32,268 nt of DNA from Phytophthora sp. 'mugwort'. Its lineage: Eukaryota > Oomycota > Peronosporomycetes > Peronosporales > Peronosporaceae. Location: the NCBI GenBank assembly GCA_033558025.1, contig JAUCEF010000097.1, positions 1 to 32,268 of the forward strand. Direction: 5' to 3'. Below, in pieces: positions 16,629-25,703 of the stretch; position 1 is the stretch's first letter; each line of letters begins with the position of its first letter. Below the pieces are notes generated by a model, which was not told the origin of the DNA, searched no databases, and saw only the letters and a list, made by a program, of their open reading frames with translations. A program made the translations under genes and the position numbers.

Positions 16629-18158
16629 TTATTTTGTAATAAAATTATTAGTAAAATTTGTTGCTAAAATATTAAGTTTTTTTTCTAATTCTTTAGATAT
16701 TTCTTTTTTATTTAAGATTTCTTCTAAAATATTAAAATGATTATTTTTTATAAAATTTAACCAACTAATTTCAAAACTTGAAATTTTATCAACAGCAATT
16801 TTATCTAAGAAACCACGTACACCTAAATAAATAATTACAATTTGATTTTCAACAGATAACGGTATATTTAAACCTTGTTTTAACATTTCTGTTAATCTAA
16901 TCCCTCTATTTAATTGTTGTTGAGTTGTAGCATCTAAATCAGAACCAAATTGAGCAAATGCTTGTACTTCTCTAAATTGTGCTAATTCTAATTTCATTGT
17001 ACCAGCAATTTGTTTCATAGCTTTAATTTGTGCAGAAGAACCAACACGACTTACAGATAATCCAACACTAATTGCAGGTCTTTGACCTTCATTAAATAAT
17101 TCTGTTTCTAAAAAAATTTGTCCATCAGTAATTGAAATAACATTTGTTGGAATATAAGCAGAAACATCTCCAGCTTGTGTTTCAATAATAGGTAATGCGG
17201 TTAATGAACCACCACCAATTTTTTTATTCATTTTAGCAGCTCTTTCTAATAAACGAGAGTGTAAATAAAAAACATCTCCAGGATAAGCTTCTCTACCTGG
17301 AGGTCTTCTTAATAATAAAGACATTTGTCTATAAGCTACCGCTTGTTTTGATAAATCATCATAGAAAATAACAGCATGTTTACCATTATCTCTAAAATAT
17401 TCACCTAAAGCACAACCAGTATATGGAGCTAAATATTGTAAGGGTGCTGAATCTGAAGCAGTAGCCGCTACAATAACAGAAAAAAACATTGCATTTTTTT
17501 CTTCTAAAGTTTTTGTTAATTCAGCAATTGTTGATCTTTTTTGACCAACACCTACATAAATACAATATAATTGATTATTTATATCTTTTTTTAAATGAGG
17601 TTCTCTTTGATTAATTATAGTATCAATAGCAATAGATGTTTTACCTGTTTGTCTATCACCAATAATTAATTCCCTTTGACCACGACCAATAGGAATTAAA
17701 CTATCTACAGCTTTTAAACCTGTTTGTACAGGTTGTTTAACACTTTCTCTAGGCATAATACCTGGAGCTTTAACTTCAACTCTACTTTCTAATTTACTGT
17801 TAATTTGACCTTTACCATCAATGGGTTGTCCTAAAGCATCAACTACTCTACCTAATACTTCAGGTCCTACAGGTACACTAACAATAGATCCAGTTCTTCG
17901 TACAAAATTACCTTCTTGAATTTCTCTATCATTACTAAAAACAACAACACCAACAACATCAGGTTCTAAATTTAAAGCCATTCCTTTAATATTACCATTA
18001 TTAAATTCAACCATTTCACCTGCTTGAATTTTAGTTAAACCATAACATCTTGCAATACCATCACTCATTGAAAGAACAATACCTGTTTCTTGTAAACTTT
18101 TTTCATCTTTATATTTTTTAATATTTGATTCCAGTATATATGATAATTCAATAGCCAT
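16629..18158 (-). CDS. atp1: ATP synthase F1 subunit alpha
   Basis: Alpha subunit of the matrix F1 part of ATP synthase, 509 residues, the normal length. Visible: N-terminal barrel with [16 protein letters not shown] at 26-41, Walker A GDRQTGKT at 167-174, [17 protein letters not shown], then the [42 protein letters not shown] region near 267-310, and the alpha/beta signature [14 protein letters not shown] with the arginine finger near 363-376. Keeping atp1 in the mitochondrial genome is a primitive trait shared with oomycetes and some algae, while diatoms and brown algae lack it as far as I recall. The ATG at 18158 fits the family start. trnE lies upstream at 18238. Confidence 0.97.
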   Translation of the reverse strand: MAIELSYILESNIKKYKDEKSLQETGIVLSMSDGIARCYGLTKIQAGEMVEFNNGNIKGMALNLEPDVVGVVVFSNDREIQEGNFVRRTGSIVSVPVGPEVLGRVVDALGQPIDGKGQINSKLESRVEVKAPGIMPRESVKQPVQTGLKAVDSLIPIGRGQRELIIGDRQTGKTSIAIDTIINQREPHLKKDINNQLYCIYVGVGQKRSTIAELTKTLEEKNAMFFSVIVAATASDSAPLQYLAPYTGCALGEYFRDNGKHAVIFYDDLSKQAVAYRQMSLLLRRPPGREAYPGDVFYLHSRLLERAAKMNKKIGGGSLTALPIIETQAGDVSAYIPTNVISITDGQIFLETELFNEGQRPAISVGLSVSRVGSSAQIKAMKQIAGTMKLELAQFREVQAFAQFGSDLDATTQQQLNRGIRLTEMLKQGLNIPLSVENQIVIIYLGVRGFLDKIAVDKISSFEISWLNFIKNNHFNILEEILNKKEISKELEKKLNILATNFTNNFITK

Positions 18159-18237
18159 AGAGGTTATTAAATTATCATATTATTTAATAATTATAAATTA
18201 TTATAATTACCAAAATATATCAAATATATATTTTTTA

Positions 18238-18309
18238 TACCCTTTACGAGAATTGAACTCGTATTTTTACCGTGAAAAGGTAATGTCCTAACCATTAGAC
18301 TAAAAGGGC
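18238..18309 (-). tRNA. trnE: tRNA-Glu (UUC)
   Basis: Minus strand, acceptor GCCCTTT/AAAGGGT with a terminal G:U pair, anticodon loop TTTTCAC reading UUC, T arm ACGAG-TTCAATT-CTCGT. It separates nad4 from atp1. Confidence 0.92.
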
Positions 18310-18343
18310 TTTTTATTAAACAAAAAATTTTGTTTAATAAAAA
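18310..18343 (-). terminator. 16-bp hairpin spanning the nad4 stop
   Basis: TTTTTATTAAACAAAA (18310-18325) is perfectly complementary to 18328-18343, with a two-base gap at the tip. The nad4 stop (18334-18336) lies inside the stem, and trnE follows directly. Confidence 0.55.
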
Positions 18344-19809
18344 TAAGAAAAATCAATATGTATTAAAATTTTTGAAACACTTTCATGCATACAACTTTCA
18401 AAAATTTTAGGATATAAACCTAATAAAAAGATATTTATAATTAATATTAAATGAATTAAAAATTCACGATAAGTTAAATCATAATAAATTTTTAAATAAA
18501 TATTTTGAATATTACCATAACAAATTCGATTATAAAATAATAAAGAATATACCCCACCCAAAAACATACCAATTGTCGCAAAAACAGCTGTTGTAGTATT
18601 ATCTTCAAAAACTCCAGTTAAAATAAGAATTTCACCCACAAAACTACTTGAACCTGGAATAGACATATTTGCTAATACATAAATAAATAATGCAATACAA
18701 AATAAAGGCATTGTATGTGCTAAACCACCATAATAATTAATAAATCTTGTATGATATCGATCATATAAACATCCAATTGAAAAAAATAAACCACTCGATA
18801 CTAAACCATGACTAATCATTTGAATAATACTACCTTCTAATCCTTGAATAGTTAAAGAAAAAATACCCAATATTATAAAATTCATATGAGCAACTGATGC
18901 ATAAGCAATAATACGTTTCAAATCTGTTTGTCGTATAGCTGTTAATGACGCATAAATAACAGATATTAAACATAAAACTAAAATATACGGTGTAAAATAT
19001 AATGCAGCTTTAGGAAATAAAGGAACTAAAAACCTAATCATACCGTATGATCCTAATTTTAATAAAATACCAGCTAATAGTACAGAACCTGCGGTAGGTG
19101 CTTCAACATGTGCTTCCGGTAACCAAACATGAAAAGGTAACATTGGAACTTTAACAGCAAATGATAAAAAAAAAGCTAAGAAATAAAATTTTTCATATGA
19201 AAAATTAAAATTACTATAATATAATATTTGATAATCAGTTGTACCCACAGTTAAAAATAAATGAATAATGGCAATAAACATAAATAATGAACCTGCTAAT
19301 GTATACATAAAAAACAAATATGAAGCTTTAATTTTACGTTCTCTTGAACCCCAAATACCTATAATTAAAAACATAGGAATTAATACACTTTCAAAGAAAA
19401 TATAAAAAATAAGTACATCTAATATACTAAATGAAATGATTAAACAAAATTCTAAAATAAAATATAAAATAAAATATTCTTTTATATTTTTATTAATCAT
19501 TTCATAACTAATTAACATACAGATTGGAATCAAAAATGTTGTTAAAATTATAAAAAATAATGAAATACCATCAATACCTAAATAAAAATTAATATTAAAT
19601 TGACTAATCCATTCTATTTTAAATAAATATTGAAAATTAGAAGTTGATTTATCAAATAAAATCCATAAAGGTAATGACATTAAAAAAATGAAAAAAGACA
19701 TAAAAATACTAAAATTTTTTATAAATTTTTCATTTTTCGAAAAAGCTAATATAATAACCGTAATTAATGGTAAAATAAGTAAAAAAATTAATATAAACTT
19801 ATTAAACAT
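18334..19809 (-). CDS. nad4: NADH dehydrogenase subunit 4
   Basis: Proton-pumping membrane subunit of complex I, 491 residues, minus strand. The antiporter core is visible: YLGIDGISLFFIILTTFLIP near 72-91, a Glu-bearing YIFFESVLIPMFLIIGIWG near 136-154, AFFLSFAVKVPMLPFHVWLPEAHVEAPTAGSVLLAGILLKLGSYG near 210-255 and ASVAHMNFIILGIFS near 304. The frame is open upstream into trnH, but the ATG at 19809 (MFNKFILIFLLILP) is chosen because it lies outside the tRNA and gives the usual N-terminus. Confidence 0.96.
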   Translation of the reverse strand: MFNKFILIFLLILPLITVIILAFSKNEKFIKNFSIFMSFFIFLMSLPLWILFDKSTSNFQYLFKIEWISQFNINFYLGIDGISLFFIILTTFLIPICMLISYEMINKNIKEYFILYFILEFCLIISFSILDVLIFYIFFESVLIPMFLIIGIWGSRERKIKASYLFFMYTLAGSLFMFIAIIHLFLTVGTTDYQILYYSNFNFSYEKFYFLAFFLSFAVKVPMLPFHVWLPEAHVEAPTAGSVLLAGILLKLGSYGMIRFLVPLFPKAALYFTPYILVLCLISVIYASLTAIRQTDLKRIIAYASVAHMNFIILGIFSLTIQGLEGSIIQMISHGLVSSGLFFSIGCLYDRYHTRFINYYGGLAHTMPLFCIALFIYVLANMSIPGSSSFVGEILILTGVFEDNTTTAVFATIGMFLGGVYSLLFYNRICYGNIQNIYLKIYYDLTYREFLIHLILIINIFLLGLYPKIFESCMHESVSKILIHIDFSYFY

Positions 19810-19831
19810 AAAAAAATTTAATTTAAAAATG

Positions 19832-19904
19832 GGCGAAAAATGGGACTTGAACCCATAACACTTAGACCCACAATCTAACACTCTACCTTTAAGTTATAAT
19901 CGCC
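19832..19904 (-). tRNA. trnH: tRNA-His (GUG)
   Basis: Minus strand, with an encoded G at -1 opposite C73, the tRNA-His identity pair. Anticodon arm TTAGA-TTGTGGG-TCTAA reads GUG, T arm ATGGG-TTCAAGT-CCCAT. The acceptor stem GCGATTA/TTTTCGC has two adjacent U:U mismatches at pairs 5:68 and 6:67, unlike every other tRNA in the window. Confidence 0.9.
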
Positions 19905-19907
19905 TTT

Positions 19908-20327
19908 TTAAATTTTTCTTAAATAATATATAAAATTTAAAAATGATTGAACAATTAAATTATTTAAAGGTGGATAGTTTTTAGATAATATTTGTTTTAC
20001 TTTTAAATTAGAATAAATATTATTTTGAATACTCAAATAAATTAATTCAAGTTTTTTAAAATTATATAAATCCCTTATTAAATTTAATTCATTATTTCCA
20101 TAAATTATTAAAATAGAACCTTGTCCTTTTAATTTTAAAAAAATATCAATAATTAAATTTTGATTTAATATTAAAGATTTATAATCAAATTTTTTAATTT
20201 TTTTTTTTAAAGATATTATTTCATTAATATTTAAATCATTATAACGAAATATATATATATATTTATAAGTTTGTTTAATTTTTTGTAATTGATTTAATTT
20301 ATACTTTTTAAATTTTTTTTTTTGCAT
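19908..20327 (-). CDS. rpl10: Probable ribosomal protein L10
   Basis: A 139-residue basic protein on the minus strand between nad7 and trnH. Its layout resembles L10, which anchors the L7/L12 stalk on the large ribosomal subunit. After a basic start, residues 20-60 (YKYIYIFRYNDLNINEIISLKKKIKKF region) match the L10 pattern of a strand, an L-x-x-x-E-x-x-x-L-(K/R)-(K/R) helix, and a strand with an N in place of the usual KNTL. KLKGQGSILIIYG at about 66-78 corresponds to the LKGPtaiaf strand, and KLELIYLSIQNNIYSNLKVKQILSKNYPPLNNLI at about 91-125 to the family region K-(x)-G-(x)-E/K-(x)-LA-LPS-EEL. Identity is low, so this is a motif-order argument. The alternative is a lineage-specific ORF. Confidence 0.5.
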   Translation of the reverse strand: MQKKKFKKYKLNQLQKIKQTYKYIYIFRYNDLNINEIISLKKKIKKFDYKSLILNQNLIIDIFLKLKGQGSILIIYGNNELNLIRDLYNFKKLELIYLSIQNNIYSNLKVKQILSKNYPPLNNLIVQSFLNFIYYLRKI

Positions 20328-20365
20328 AATTTATTGAAAATAAAATTTTATTCTAATAATTAATA

Positions 20366-21546
20366 TTAACGATCAATTTCACCAAAAACAACATCTAAAG
20401 TACCAATAATTGTAACAACATCAGCAATCATATGATTTTTAGCTATAAAATCTAATGCTTGTAAATGTAAAAATCCTGGTGATTTAATTTTACATCTGTA
20501 GGGTTTATTTGTACCATCTGCTACTAAATAAACACCATACTCACCTTTAGGTGCCTCAATAACTGTATAAGTTTCACCAGCATTTACACAAATATTTTCT
20601 GAATAATATTTAAAATGATGAATTAAAGACTCCATAGAATTTTTAATTTGAATTCTATTTGGATTTGTAATTTTTTTATCATCTAATTTAATAGGACCTT
20701 GGGGAATTTTATTAAGTACTTGCAAAATAATTCGAATTGATTGTCGCATTTCTTCTATTCTAATTAAATAACGATCATAACAATCGCCATTTGTACCTAC
20801 AGGTATATCAAATTTTAATTGATCATAAATTTCATAAGGTTGTGTTTTACGTAAATCCCATGAAATACCTGATCCACGTAACATAACACCACTAAAACCA
20901 AAATTTAAAGCATCTTTAGCAGATATAATACCAATATCTACTAATCTTTGTTTCCAAATTCTATTATTAGTTAACATTTCTTCAATTTCATCTAAACGGG
21001 TATTAAATTGTTCACAAAAAATATATATATATCATTTAACAAACCTTTAGGCAAATCTTGATTAACACCTCCAGGTCTAAAATAAGCTGCATGCATACGT
21101 GCACCAGAAACACGTTCATAAAATTCCATTAATTTCTCACGTTCTTCAAATCCCCAAAAATAAGGTGTCATAGCTCCTACATCTAAAGCATGACAACATA
21201 CAGCTAATAAATGATTTAAGATACGTGTTATTTCTGAAAATAAAACTCTTATATATTGTGCTCGTAAAGGTATATCACAATTTAATAATTTTTCAATAGC
21301 CAAAACATATGCATGTTCTTGACACATCATAGATACATAATCTAAACGATCAAAATAAGGTAACGCCTGTAAATAATTTTTATATTCAATTAATTTTTCT
21401 GTACCTCTATGTAATAAACCTATATGTGAATCAGCTTTTTTAACAACTTCACCGTTTAATTCTAAAATTAAACGTAAAACACCATGAGCCGCTGGATGTT
21501 GTGGACCAAAATTTATAGAAAAATTTTTAATTTTTTTTAATGACAT
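20366..21546 (-). CDS. nad7: NADH dehydrogenase subunit 7 (49 kDa), interrupted by one frame change
   Basis: The 49-kDa subunit of the complex I quinone module, minus strand. The first part (from the ATG at 21546) begins [22 protein letters not shown] and runs through [32 protein letters not shown] and [28 protein letters not shown], then leaves frame to a stop at 20992. The second part continues [29 protein letters not shown] and ends normally with DVVFGEIDR at 20366. The break is at or beside a six-base T run (minus strand; 21016-21021) next to a TA repeat. Restored length is about 393 residues, normal for nad7. A core respiratory gene broken at a homopolymer suggests an indel error first. 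Confidence 0.93.
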
Positions 21547-21662
21547 TTTTTTTTTTTTTTTTTTTTAATAAAAATATAATATTTATAAATTAATTTTTTT
21601 ATAAATATATAGCATATATAGTAAGTAAGTATTTTTAAAATATTTATTTCTTTTATTACATT
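21547..21662. promoter_or_regulatory. Divergent spacer between nad7 and nad2
   Basis: 116 bases from which nad7 (minus) and nad2 (plus) are read outward, so it should hold start signals for both strands. It contains a T20 run (21547-21566), which puts A20 directly before the nad7 ATG in the mRNA, and TATATAGCATATATAGTAAGTAAGTA near 21606-21631 with a short inverted part. The TATTCTTTAAGA motif is not present here. Confidence 0.5.
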
Positions 21663-23156
21663 ATGTTTTTTCAGGAAATTTTTAATAATAATTTTGAAAT
21701 TATTATCCCCGAATTTTTTTTAACAACTTTTTTATTAATTTTATTATTATTTGGTGTTTTTTATAAAAAAAATCAAAATGCTCAAAAAATTTTGATTATT
21801 AAAAATATTACTACTATAATAATATATTTATTATTAATTCTTTTAATATTAACGTTAAATATAACAAATATTTCAAGTAACATATTAAATGGTGTATTAC
21901 TTATTAATAATTTTACACAATTTATTAAAATAATTTTAATTTTATTAACAATTATTTGTTTTTTAATACAACAAAAATATTTAATACAACAAAAAATAAA
22001 TTCATATGAAATTAATATATTAATGTTAATATCATTATTGGGTTTAATGTTATTGGTATCTGCAAATCATTTTATTACTTTATATTTAGCAATTGAATTA
22101 CAAAGTTTAAGTTTTTATATATTAACATCCACCCAAAAAAAATCGATATTATCAATTGAGGCTGGTTTAAAATATTTTATTTTAGGATCAATTGCTTCAG
22201 GTTTTATTCTATTTGGTTCTTCAATAATTTATGCTATTACAGGTTCATTAAATTTTAATAATATTTTTTTAATATTATCAAATATAAATTTTTTAGATAA
22301 TATAAATATATTAATTAGTTTATCTTATGGATTAATTTTTATTTTAGTTGGTATTTTATTTAAAATAGGTGCTACACCTTTTCATTTTTGGTTGCCTGAT
22401 GTATATGAAGGTGCTCCAAATAATATTTCAAGTTTTTTTGCTATTGTACCAAAAATTGCTTTTATAGGAATTTTAATTCGTTTATTTTTTGAGATTTTTT
22501 TTAATATTTCATATTTCTTTGAAATTTTTTTTTATATTATTTCATTTTTATCTATGTTAATCGGTGCATTATCGGCATTACAACAAAAAAAAATCAAAAG
22601 ATTATTAGCTTATAGTGCAATAAGTCATGTAGGTTTTATATTAATAGGATTTACTTCAAATATGTTAAATAATATTCCATTTATTTTATTATATATTATA
22701 ATTTATATTATAACAAGTATTAATTTATGGACTTCTTATTTATCTTTAAATATCAATCATAAACCAATTAAATATTTAACAGATTTATCAAATATATATA
22801 CTATTAATAAATTAATTGCTATTATTATAATCATAAATATTTTTTCATTAGCTGGTATACCCCCATTAGCGGGTTTTTTTTCAAAATTATTTATATTTTT
22901 TTCAGCTATTAAAAATAATTATTTTAGTTTAGTATTTTTTGGTATTATTATAAGTGTTTTAAGCTCTTTTTATTATTTAAAAATAATTAAAATTATTTAT
23001 TTTGAAAAAATATTTAGAAAAATGTATATTTCACAAATAAATAAAAGTCAAAGTATAATATTATTAATTAGTACTCAATTTATTTTATTTTTATTTATTT
23101 ATCCTAATATTATATTAATAAATTTAAACAAAATTTATTTATATTTATTAATATAA
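21663..23156 (+). CDS. nad2: NADH dehydrogenase subunit 2
   Basis: Proton-pumping membrane subunit of complex I, 497 residues, about fourteen hydrophobic segments. Family marks: LYLAIELQSLSFYILTS near 140-156, SIEAGLKYFILGSIASGFILFGSS near 164-187, FKIGATPFHFWLPDVYEGAPNNISSFFAIVPKIAF near 236-270 with the conserved Lys, IGALSALQQKKIKRLLAYSAISHVGFILIG near 300-330 and FSLAGIPPLAGFFSKLFIFFSAI near 394-416. It starts at the ATG at 21663. trnF follows 6 bases after the stop. Confidence 0.95.
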   Translation: MFFQEIFNNNFEIIIPEFFLTTFLLILLLFGVFYKKNQNAQKILIIKNITTIIIYLLLILLILTLNITNISSNILNGVLLINNFTQFIKIILILLTIICFLIQQKYLIQQKINSYEINILMLISLLGLMLLVSANHFITLYLAIELQSLSFYILTSTQKKSILSIEAGLKYFILGSIASGFILFGSSIIYAITGSLNFNNIFLILSNINFLDNINILISLSYGLIFILVGILFKIGATPFHFWLPDVYEGAPNNISSFFAIVPKIAFIGILIRLFFEIFFNISYFFEIFFYIISFLSMLIGALSALQQKKIKRLLAYSAISHVGFILIGFTSNMLNNIPFILLYIIIYIITSINLWTSYLSLNINHKPIKYLTDLSNIYTINKLIAIIIIINIFSLAGIPPLAGFFSKLFIFFSAIKNNYFSLVFFGIIISVLSSFYYLKIIKIIYFEKIFRKMYISQINKSQSIILLISTQFILFLFIYPNIILINLNKIYLYLLI

Positions 23157-23162
23157 TATTTA

Positions 23163-23236
23163 GTTTGGATAGCTCAGTTGGTTAGAGTAAAAGACTGAAA
23201 ATCTTTGTGTCGGTGGTTCAAATCCACCTCCAGACA
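23163..23236 (+). tRNA. trnF: tRNA-Phe (GAA)
   Basis: Acceptor GTTTGGA/TCCAGAC with one T:G pair, anticodon loop CTGAAAA reading GAA, T arm GGTGG-TTCAAAT-CCACC. It lies between nad2 and rps10. Confidence 0.93.
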
Positions 23237-23252
23237 ATTTTATTATTAAAAT

Positions 23253-23579
23253 ATGTATCTTTTAAGAATAACTTTTAAATCATTTCAAAAAATAAATCAA
23301 CTCAAACAAAATTTATTAAAATTAAAAAAAATTAATAAATTCAAAAATATTCAAATACCCGGTGTATTTCAAACAAAACAAAAAAAAAAAATTTTTACAT
23401 TATTAAGATCTCCCCATGTAAATAAAAAATCACGTGAACATTTTATTCATAAAAATTATACTTCTAAAATTAATATAAAATTTAAAAATATTTTTTATTT
23501 ATTAAATTTTTTAGTTTTAATTAAAAAATTTTTATCTAAAAATTCATTAATAAATATTAAAATTATAAAAAAAAATTAA
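23253..23579 (+). CDS. rps10: Ribosomal protein S10
   Basis: Small-subunit ribosomal protein S10, 108 residues. The start MYLLRITFKSF matches the family opening strand, IQIPGVFQTKQKKKIFTLLRSPHVNKKSREHF at about 39-70 holds the highly conserved P-x-K-(K/R)-x-FT-LRSPHV-KKSREHFE segment, and the C-terminal strand follows. The start is the ATG at 23253, 16 bases after trnF. Confidence 0.95.
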   Translation: MYLLRITFKSFQKINQLKQNLLKLKKINKFKNIQIPGVFQTKQKKKIFTLLRSPHVNKKSREHFIHKNYTSKINIKFKNIFYLLNFLVLIKKFLSKNSLINIKIIKKN

Positions 23580-23589
23580 AATTAAACTT

Positions 23590-23663
23590 ATGCTTATAGC
23601 TTAAATGGATAAAGCGTTAGATTGCGGATCTATAAAATGAAAGTTCAAATCTTTCTAAGCATA
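23590..23663 (+). tRNA. trnR: tRNA-Arg (GCG)
   Basis: Acceptor ATGCTTA/TAAGCAT, anticodon loop TTGCGGA reading GCG, T arm GAAAG-TTCAAAT-CTTTC. A GCG anticodon for CGN arginine codons, rather than ACG, is a trait I recall from stramenopile mitochondria. With G34 it would need modification or extended wobble to read CGA and CGG. Confidence 0.88.
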
Positions 23664-23677
23664 TATTTTATTTATTT

Positions 23678-23749
23678 TGAAGTATAGCCAAGTGGTAAGG
23701 CCTCCGTTTTTGGTACGGAAAATCAAAGGTTCGAATCCTTTTACTTCAA
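23678..23749 (+). tRNA. trnQ: tRNA-Gln (UUG)
   Basis: Acceptor TGAAGTA/TACTTCA, anticodon loop TTTTGGT reading UUG, T arm AAAGG-TTCGAAT-CCTTT, discriminator A. Confidence 0.92.
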
Positions 23750-23751
23750 AA

Positions 23752-23825
23752 GGGCCTATAACTCAGTTGGTTAGAGTATACGCCTGATAAGTGTAAAGTC
23801 AGTAGTTCAAATCTACTTAGGCCCA
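23752..23825 (+). tRNA. trnI: tRNA-Ile (GAU)
   Basis: Acceptor GGGCCTA/TAGGCCC, anticodon loop CTGATAA reading GAU, T arm AGTAG-TTCAAAT-CTACT. Only two bases separate it from trnV. Confidence 0.93.
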
Positions 23826-23827
23826 AT

Positions 23828-23900
23828 GAATAATTAACTCAATTGGTAGAGTATTTCGTTTACACCGAAAATGTTAGCGGTTCGAGTCCGTTATTATTCA
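23828..23900 (+). tRNA. trnV: tRNA-Val (UAC)
   Basis: Acceptor GAATAAT/ATTATTC fully paired, anticodon loop TTTACAC reading UAC, T arm AGCGG-TTCGAGT-CCGTT. It ends 17 bases before the rps12 start. Confidence 0.93.
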
Positions 23901-23917
23901 ATAAAATAACAAATAAT

Positions 23918-24298
23918 ATGTCAACAATTAATCAATTATTTTTAAAAAAACAAAAACGTTTAGAAAAAAAAAAAAGAAATAAAAGTCCAGCTTTAAAACA
24001 ATGTCCTCAACGTAAAGGTATTTGTTTAAAAGTTTATAATACAACACCTAAAAAACCAAATTCTGCTATGCGTAAAGTAGCAAAAGTACACCTATCTAGT
24101 AGGTATACAATAATTACTTATATTCCAGGTATTGGTCATACTTTACAAGAACATTCAATAGTATTAGTTAGAGGAGGTCGTGTAAAAGATTTACCTGGAG
24201 TAAAATATCATGTAATTCGTGGTAAATATGATTTATTAGGGATTTATTCTCGAAAAACATCAAGATCAAAATATGGAACTAAAATACGAAGAGTATAA
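23918..24298 (+). CDS. rps12: Ribosomal protein S12
   Basis: Small-subunit decoding-centre protein S12, 126 residues, full length. Visible: [14 protein letters not shown], then [37 protein letters not shown] at about 21-58 (the PKKPNSA(x)RK decoding loop) and [27 protein letters not shown] near 86-112. The frame is open upstream through trnV, but the ATG at 23918 lies just after the tRNA and gives the family N-terminus. It overlaps the start of rps7 by 26 bases, in the bacterial str-operon order S12-S7. Confidence 0.97.
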   Translation: MSTINQLFLKKQKRLEKKKRNKSPALKQCPQRKGICLKVYNTTPKKPNSAMRKVAKVHLSSRYTIITYIPGIGHTLQEHSIVLVRGGRVKDLPGVKYHVIRGKYDLLGIYSRKTSRSKYGTKIRRV

Positions 24299-24704
24299 AA
24301 TAAAAAAATTATTTATAAATATGTTATTAAAAAAAGGAAAAAAAACTTGTTCTGAAAACATATTTATAAATATTTTAATTACTTTAAAAAAAATTACAAA
24401 ACAAAAACCGAATTTTATTTTATTTAAATCAATTGAAAATTTATTACCGAAATTAAAAGCAATAAGTATTCCAAATAAAAAACGAAATAAAAAAAAAAAA
24501 AAAAAAGATAGATATTTTTTAATGCTTTTAAATGAAGATAAACAAATTAAAAAATCGATATCGTGGTTACTTTTAAATGCAAATTTAAAAAACATAACAA
24601 ACGAAATTATTCAAACTTCAAAAAATAAAAGTAAAACAATCAATACAAAAAAACAATATTATAAAAATATAAAAAAATTAAAATTTAATCTTATTTTTGA
24701 TTAA
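24273..24704 (+). CDS. rps7: Ribosomal protein S7
   Basis: Small-subunit ribosomal protein S7, 143 residues. [18 protein letters not shown] at about 14-31 is the family's conserved F-N-(x)-MKdGKK-x-A-x-I segment, and [22 protein letters not shown] near 45-66 matches the next helix pair; the basic [13 protein letters not shown] stretch near 69-81 replaces the usual beta-hairpin region. The ATG at 24273 lies inside rps12. I prefer it to the in-frame ATG at 24320 because the residues in between (KIKKLFIN) belong to the S7 motif. Confidence 0.9.
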   Translation: MELKYEEYKIKKLFINMLLKKGKKTCSENIFINILITLKKITKQKPNFILFKSIENLLPKLKAISIPNKKRNKKKKKKDRYFLMLLNEDKQIKKSISWLLLNANLKNITNEIIQTSKNKSKTINTKKQYYKNIKKLKFNLIFD

Positions 24705-24764
24705 TTTTTTTAAAATACATTATTTATCATTAAATAATTAATTATTACAAATTATAAAATTCTT

Positions 24765-25679
24765 ATGAAAAATTATTATTATATTAATAAAAAAAATTTA
24801 CAAATAGAAACTACAACAAATGATTCTAATATCGATAAATTTCAAAATGATTTAAAAATTTTAAAAGAAATTAGTAATAATATACAAAATACACAAAAAC
24901 ATCCTTATCATTTAGTAGATCCAAGTCCTTGGCCTTTTATAATTTCTTTTGGACTTTTTTTTTTAACTTTTGGTGGTGCTATGTATTTTCATGGTTATAT
25001 TGGCAGTAATTTCTTAATTTTAACAGGATTTTTAATGATTATTTTAACAATGTATACTTGGTTTCGTGATATAGTTAGAGAAGCTGTATATGAAGGTCAA
25101 CATACTAAACAAGTACAATTAGGTTTAAGAAATGGTATGCTTTTATTTATTTTTAGTGAATTACTATTTTTTGTTAGTTTTTTTTGGGCTTTTTTTCATT
25201 CAGCTTTAGCACCAACACCTGAAATTGGATCTTTATGGCCACCATTAGGTATTGAAACTGTTAATGCTTGGGGTATTCCTTTATTAAATACTGTAATATT
25301 ATTATCATCTGGGGCAACTATTACTTGGGCACACCATTCAATAGTTTTTGGTGATAGAAAAAATGCTATTTTAAGTTTAATTATTACAATTTTATTAGCT
25401 TTTTTTTTTACTTTAATTCAAGCCTATGAATATATTGAAAGTACTTTTTCAATTTCTGATAGTATTTATGGTACAACTTTTTTTTTATTAACAGGTTTTC
25501 ATGGTATTCACGTTATTGTAGGTACTATTTTTATTATAGTAAGTACTATTAGATTAATTAATCATCATTTTACAAAACAACATCATTTCGGTTTTGAAGC
25601 TGCAGCTTGGTATTGGCATTTTGTAGATGTTGTTTGGTTATTTTTATTTGTAGCAGTTTACTGGTGGGGAGGTAATTAA
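24765..25679 (+). CDS. cox3: Cytochrome c oxidase subunit 3, with N-terminal extension
   Basis: Subunit III of complex IV, seven membrane spans, 304 residues from the ATG at 24765. The normal N-terminus of the family (QKHPYHLVDPSPWPFI) only begins at residue 44, so there are about 43 extra polar residues rich in Asn, Lys, Thr and Asp. No ATG lies between the extension and HPYHLVDPSPWP, so the extension is part of the predicted protein unless a non-ATG start is used. Other marks: RDIVREAVYEGQHTKQVQLGLRNGMLLFIFSE, FFWAFFHSALAPTPEIGSLWPP and FEAAAWYWHFVDVVWLFLFVAVYWWG at the end. Confidence 0.97.
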   Translation: MKNYYYINKKNLQIETTTNDSNIDKFQNDLKILKEISNNIQNTQKHPYHLVDPSPWPFIISFGLFFLTFGGAMYFHGYIGSNFLILTGFLMIILTMYTWFRDIVREAVYEGQHTKQVQLGLRNGMLLFIFSELLFFVSFFWAFFHSALAPTPEIGSLWPPLGIETVNAWGIPLLNTVILLSSGATITWAHHSIVFGDRKNAILSLIITILLAFFFTLIQAYEYIESTFSISDSIYGTTFFLLTGFHGIHVIVGTIFIIVSTIRLINHHFTKQHHFGFEAAAWYWHFVDVVWLFLFVAVYWWGGN

Positions 25680-25703
25680 TTTATTAAAAAATTAATAATT
25701 TTT

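Noticed and set aside
19810..19881. Upstream start for nad4 within trnH
   Set aside because: It would translate the tRNA gene; the ATG at 19809 gives the normal nad4 N-terminus. The same reasoning was used for rps12 and nad3.
23252..23267. TATTCTTTAAGA-like match (TATCTTTTAAGA) as a promoter
   Set aside because: It lies inside the first codons of rps10, right after trnF; it shows that 10/12 matches alone are weak.
24266..24595. Antisense ORF of 109 codons opposite rps7
   Set aside because: Rich in Phe only because rps7 is Lys-rich on the other strand; rps7 has family motifs.
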